Source: an uncultured Lachnospiraceae bacterium (GTDB taxonomy: Bacteria > Bacillota > Clostridia > Lachnospirales > Lachnospiraceae). Taken from it: 7,458 bases of DNA. Below, piece after piece: positions 6,301 through 7,458 of the stretch. The translations under genes and the position numbers were made by a program. Below the pieces are notes generated by a model. It saw only the letters and a program-made list of their open reading frames with translations. It did no database searches and was not told where the DNA came from. How positions within the stretch are numbered: position 1 is the first letter of the stretch; every line of letters starts with the position of its first letter. The stretch is taken from positions 1-7,458 of the forward strand of contig CADBTO010000074.1 of assembly GCA_902797565.1 (NCBI GenBank), given 5' to 3'.

Positions 6301-7437
6301 CTCCACCATCTCGGAAAGTCTCTCTCCGGATGCATGGATCGCCGCGAAATCCTCCTGCGGATCCTCTGCCTCTGCCGCACGCTCCCTGCTTGAACGCTCA
6401 ATGATCCTGCGCAGCGGTGCCTGGAGTTCCCCGGTAATCCCGGACAGGAACTCTTCCTTGGAAGCCAGCGCCTCTTCCGCATGTTTCTGGTTCCGGATCG
6501 CCAGCAGATACAATACGATCACGATCGCAAACAATGCCAAGGAGAGCACAGATGTCACAAGCAGCTGGATATACGCATGTTTGTACATTTCCCAGTCGCT
6601 TTCACTGACAATCAGATACCAGCCATTCCCGGACTTGGCTGCAAACAGGTTTTCATACAGGAAATCGGCTTTAATCCGGCTGGTCGCAACGCCGCTCTGG
6701 CTCTTTGCCAGTGAATAGATCCCCGCATAATCCGGGAGTTCCGATACCAGCCGCTTCCCGATCAGCTCCGCATCCGAACACCCGGCAATGATCCCTTCAT
6801 CCGTGACAATCACCGCGTATCCCGGAACTGCCGCCGAATCTGTTTCCCCGTCCCGGCCACGAAACATCTGCAGGACATAGCCCTGGATGCTGTCCATCGT
6901 GTAATCGACACCGAGTACCGTCTCCCCATCTCCCAGGAGCACGGAAACGGAAAAGCAGATATTCCCCGTCATGGCGTCCTGATACGGCGGTGTAACATAG
7001 GTTTTCCCGCCTGCTGCCACGCCCCCCGTATACCACACACGCTCCGTCGCAATATAAGTATCCGGAAAATCGAAATCCGGGATGATCGTCCAATCCGGCC
7101 CCGCCATATAGACATTTAACGCACCTGCCCCGCCTGCCAGCACTTCCGATTTCTTCTCATATAGAAAGCGTTCCAGTTCTTTCCTGTCGTCCATATGCTG
7201 CCGCGCCGCGATTGCAAGCTTCATCGTCAGCTTTTCCGCATCGCTGATCGTTGCCTCCAGCTTCCCGCTGATCGATTCCAGCTGAAACACCCCGGATTCC
7301 CAGGTCTGCTGGTGCGTCTGCTGGAACAGGATCCAGGTATCCATAAACGTCACCACCAGAAGCATGGATGCCACAAGGACGATCACGCTGACCCGATTCC
7401 CTTCTTTTCTCCTGAATGCCTTGAATGTCTTGAACAT
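3298..7437 (-). CDS. Tandem double-Cache hybrid sensor histidine kinase with receiver and C-terminal HPt domain
   Basis: This is a membrane sensor kinase that should autophosphorylate on His and relay phosphate His-Asp-His. Numbering is from the ATG at 7437 (about 1379 aa). Domains in order: TM1 (15-38), extracellular double Cache (about 40-287), TM2 (290-313), degenerate DHp (324-389, Gly336 at the His position), TM3 (411-431), second double Cache (435-669), TM4 (679-700), short coiled coil, HisKA (H737 in SHEIRTP), HATPase (N-box NLLTNAVKYT near 850, DTGIGI 886-891, GTGLG 916-920), receiver (acidic pair 994/995, phospho-Asp D1038 in LDHMMP, T1069, K1091), acidic LEF-repeat linker (1141-1253) and HPt (H1326 in VHAVKST). 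There is no HAMP domain. The four helices put both Cache domains outside and all catalytic domains inside. The start was chosen because GGAGG lies 9 nt before this ATG but directly abuts the in-frame ATG at 7446. It ends in TAA 5 nt before the next gene. Kinase and relay roles are secure from motifs; the ligand is not known. Confidence 0.93.
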   Translation of the reverse strand: MFKTFKAFRRKEGNRVSVIVLVASMLLVVTFMDTWILFQQTHQQTWESGVFQLESISGKLEATISDAEKLTMKLAIAARQHMDDRKELERFLYEKKSEVLAGGAGALNVYMAGPDWTIIPDFDFPDTYIATERVWYTGGVAAGGKTYVTPPYQDAMTGNICFSVSVLLGDGETVLGVDYTMDSIQGYVLQMFRGRDGETDSAAVPGYAVIVTDEGIIAGCSDAELIGKRLVSELPDYAGIYSLAKSQSGVATSRIKADFLYENLFAAKSGNGWYLIVSESDWEMYKHAYIQLLVTSVLSLALFAIVIVLYLLAIRNQKHAEEALASKEEFLSGITGELQAPLRRIIERSSRERAAEAEDPQEDFAAIHASGERLSEMVEQLMSYSSIVRQEKSGGDGRKQEAKTGTSRKFQRIIVVFMVLVMLVSLYINVSATYRWGNVLMQSEAENYEFKLSEWLNTQKSILDMFCSVISTNPEMLDDYEGTVDYLNRITEQYPEISVSYMTNPDRKHTVYMNNGWEPDADWHVEERQWYIDTMASSTGWSISAPYYDDQTGGYCLTISKVVKDSQTGEFLGVFGIDFFMDKLVDILGDSYSDTGYAFMVDPEGEIINHPYGSYQMSQEKTTNISELVYGEAKTDGRTTQLIRDYDRSWKILIAARNPESKFTVYVVSRMGRIYGRVFVYSGICLLVFLVCILLVYRLLSDLIRWQDSTNAKLKDAADAAIAAGKAKSQFLAQMSHEIRTPINAVLGMNEMILREAKEEGILDYSENIQSAGRTLLSLINSILDFSKIEDGKMTLEPVKYDLSSLINDLVHSISERARAKSLEFNVEVEAGLPSMLYGDDVRIRQIIMNLLTNAVKYTEAGKVELRFGEAERKGGVVVLAVSVRDTGIGIRQEDMGKLFESFERLDEKRNRNIEGTGLGMSIVTKLLAMMDSKLDVDSVYGKGSIFSFELTQEIVDQEPIGDYASRLALSRRGAAETGSRMMVADGAKILVVDDNEMNLKVARNLLKLSGVVPDLASSGEEAIRIVQEKHYHIVFLDHMMPKMDGIETLQVMQAKQLLGHGTTVIALTANAVVGARDKYLEAGFDDYLSKPIEVESLQKKLEKYLPKGLVSWQKQEEEAPTEAPAAEGVSGVGAAVAVAEEETLEFEPGAAGGAEEGEALEFGEAAAVAEEETLEFEPGGAVVVAEEEALEFEPGGAGVEAEDAVLEFGPGGADGEEVFEFGPGGADDGDEILEFGPGESDDGDEILEFGPEAAAPVKAASPVSLEDRLAEAGIDTKSGLGYSGGDLDFYRELLQDYAESCPVKAGELQQYYTKKDWKNYQILVHAVKSTSRTIGAADLSERALQLEKAAEQEDAAFLEAQHECFLVDYRALAAKIAG
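3307..3594 (-). other. C-terminal HPt phosphotransfer domain
   Basis: The last 100 or so residues form a helical HPt domain. H1326 sits in VHAVKSTSRTIGA, which matches the HPt consensus HxLKGSSxxxGA. It is the only HPt in the window and should take phosphate from D1038 of the same protein, then pass it to a receiver, plausibly one of the two in the downstream gene. Confidence 0.85.
3679..4017 (-). repeat. Eight-copy acidic LEF(E/G)PG repeat linker between receiver and HPt
   Basis: Residues 1141-1253 hold eight copies of an acidic unit centred on LEF (once FEF), roughly EEExLEFxPGGA. The LEF cores start at 1145, 1161, 1175, 1191, 1207, 1220, 1234 and 1248, so the period is 13-16 residues. DNA copies are recent: 3681-3716 repeats 3723-3758 exactly (36 nt, period 42), and 3843-3886 matches 3891-3934 with one difference (period 48); 3987-4027 is another near copy of 3897-3937. 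All periods are multiples of three. The segment is probably a disordered tether; copy number may vary between strains. Confidence 0.9.
4120..5259 (-). repeat. Paralogous HisKA-HATPase-REC block, copy in the first kinase
   Basis: Partner of the block at 1520-2656. Shared protein features include an identical stretch around the phospho-His, the NRxIEGTGLGMSIVT segment, LDHMMPxMDGxETL and the GFDDYLSKPIE end of the receiver. Gene duplication, possibly with later gene conversion, would explain this. The flanking sensor and output parts are unrelated between the two genes. Confidence 0.75.
5431..6135 (-). other. Second extracellular double-Cache sensor domain
   Basis: The region lies between TM3 and TM4, so it is outside the cell, and has the dCache_1 layout. 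It keeps R528, W530 and Y531 (RQWY), the YYDD segment 547-550 and D578 in GVFGID, which parallel the ligand contacts of the first domain. The position matching the first motif Tyr is Trp (W523). It may bind an amino acid or a related amine with altered specificity. It feeds directly through TM4 and a short coiled coil into the active HisKA domain, so it is the input nearest the kinase. Confidence 0.75.
6271..6468 (-). other. Degenerate DHp (HisKA-like) domain lacking the phospho-accepting histidine
   Basis: Between TM2 and TM3, on the cytoplasmic side, residues 324-389 read KEEFLSGITGELQAPL followed by a second helix ASGERLSEMVEQLMSYSSIV. This aligns with the real HisKA of the same protein: KSQFLAQMSHEIRTPI and QSAGRTLLSLINSILDFSKI. 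The SHExxxP box becomes TGExxxP, so the catalytic His is Gly336. No HATPase follows. It can be read as a vestigial dimerisation helix pair left from a truncated or fused kinase, probably kept as a structural four-helix bundle. Confidence 0.7.
6577..7323 (-). other. First extracellular double-Cache sensor domain, amino-acid-type binding residues
   Basis: The region lies between TM1 and TM2 and has the long N-terminal helix and two alpha/beta lobes of dCache_1 domains. In the membrane-distal lobe it shows Y128, R133, W135, Y136 (Y-x4-R-x-W-Y), then Y152 and D154 (YxD) and D178 in GVDYTMD. From memory, the order and spacing of these residues match the amino-acid-recognition motif described for dCache_1 sensors such as PctA. 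The fold call is strong; amino-acid binding is an inference. Confidence 0.75.
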
Positions 7438-7446
7438 CGTTTCCAT

Positions 7447-7451
7447 CCTCC
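7447..7451 (-). promoter_or_regulatory. Shine-Dalgarno site GGAGG that decides the start of the first kinase gene
   Basis: Read on the minus strand the sequence is GGAGG followed at once by ATGGAAACG and then ATG. The first ATG (7446) has no spacer from the SD core, while the second in-frame ATG (7437) sits 9 nt away, a normal spacing. The second is therefore the better start. Only 12 nt lie upstream of 7446, so no promoter can be seen in this window. Confidence 0.7.
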
Positions 7452-7458
7452 ATGTTTC

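Noticed and set aside
7157..7453. Minus-strand frame starting at an ATG at 7453, just upstream of the first kinase gene
   Set aside because: It is frame-shifted relative to the kinase and its product shows no membrane or domain features, while the kinase frame gives a normal basic N-terminus and signal-anchor helix.

Overview
The window holds two complete, very large signalling genes on the minus strand and almost nothing else. Both encode membrane-bound hybrid histidine kinases. The moderately GC-rich composition, the GGAGG ribosome binding site and the style of the kinase blocks (SHEIRTPINAVLGMNEMIL, NRxIEGTGLGMSIV, ALTANAxVGARxKYLEAGFDDYLSKPIE) suggest a Gram-positive clostridial anaerobe, most likely Lachnospiraceae or a relative. 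This is inferred from protein style only; there is no taxonomic marker gene.

Layout in the direction of transcription (right to left). Gene A (7437 to 3298) encodes about 1379 residues: TM1, extracellular double-Cache domain, TM2, a degenerate histidine-kinase dimerisation domain whose phospho-accepting His is Gly, TM3, a second double-Cache domain, TM4, then intact HisKA, HATPase and receiver domains, an acidic linker with eight LEF-type repeats, and a C-terminal HPt domain. Gene B starts 5 nt after gene A stops (3292 to 65) and encodes about 1075 residues: six membrane helices, coiled coil, HisKA, HATPase, receiver 1, receiver 2, a canonical GGDEF diguanylate cyclase with an I-site, and a C-terminal domain that looks like a second, catalytically dead GGDEF. 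The last 64 bases hold no gene, only a 12-bp tandem duplication and a weak inverted repeat.

The two genes look like one operon and one pathway. Gene A carries the only HPt domain. Gene B has two receivers and the only effector output (c-di-GMP synthesis) but no HPt. The simplest model (inference) is a multi-step phosphorelay: an extracellular ligand, probably an amino acid judging by the Cache residues, controls kinase A; phosphate passes His to Asp to His(HPt) within A, then to a receiver of B, which gates the cyclase. Gene B adds its own input through its six-helix membrane domain. The HisKA-HATPase-REC blocks of A and B are close paralogues, so the pair probably arose by duplication and domain shuffling.

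The most unusual points are the dead DHp domain sandwiched between two sensor modules, the LEF-repeat tether before the HPt, and the pseudo-GGDEF tail of gene B.
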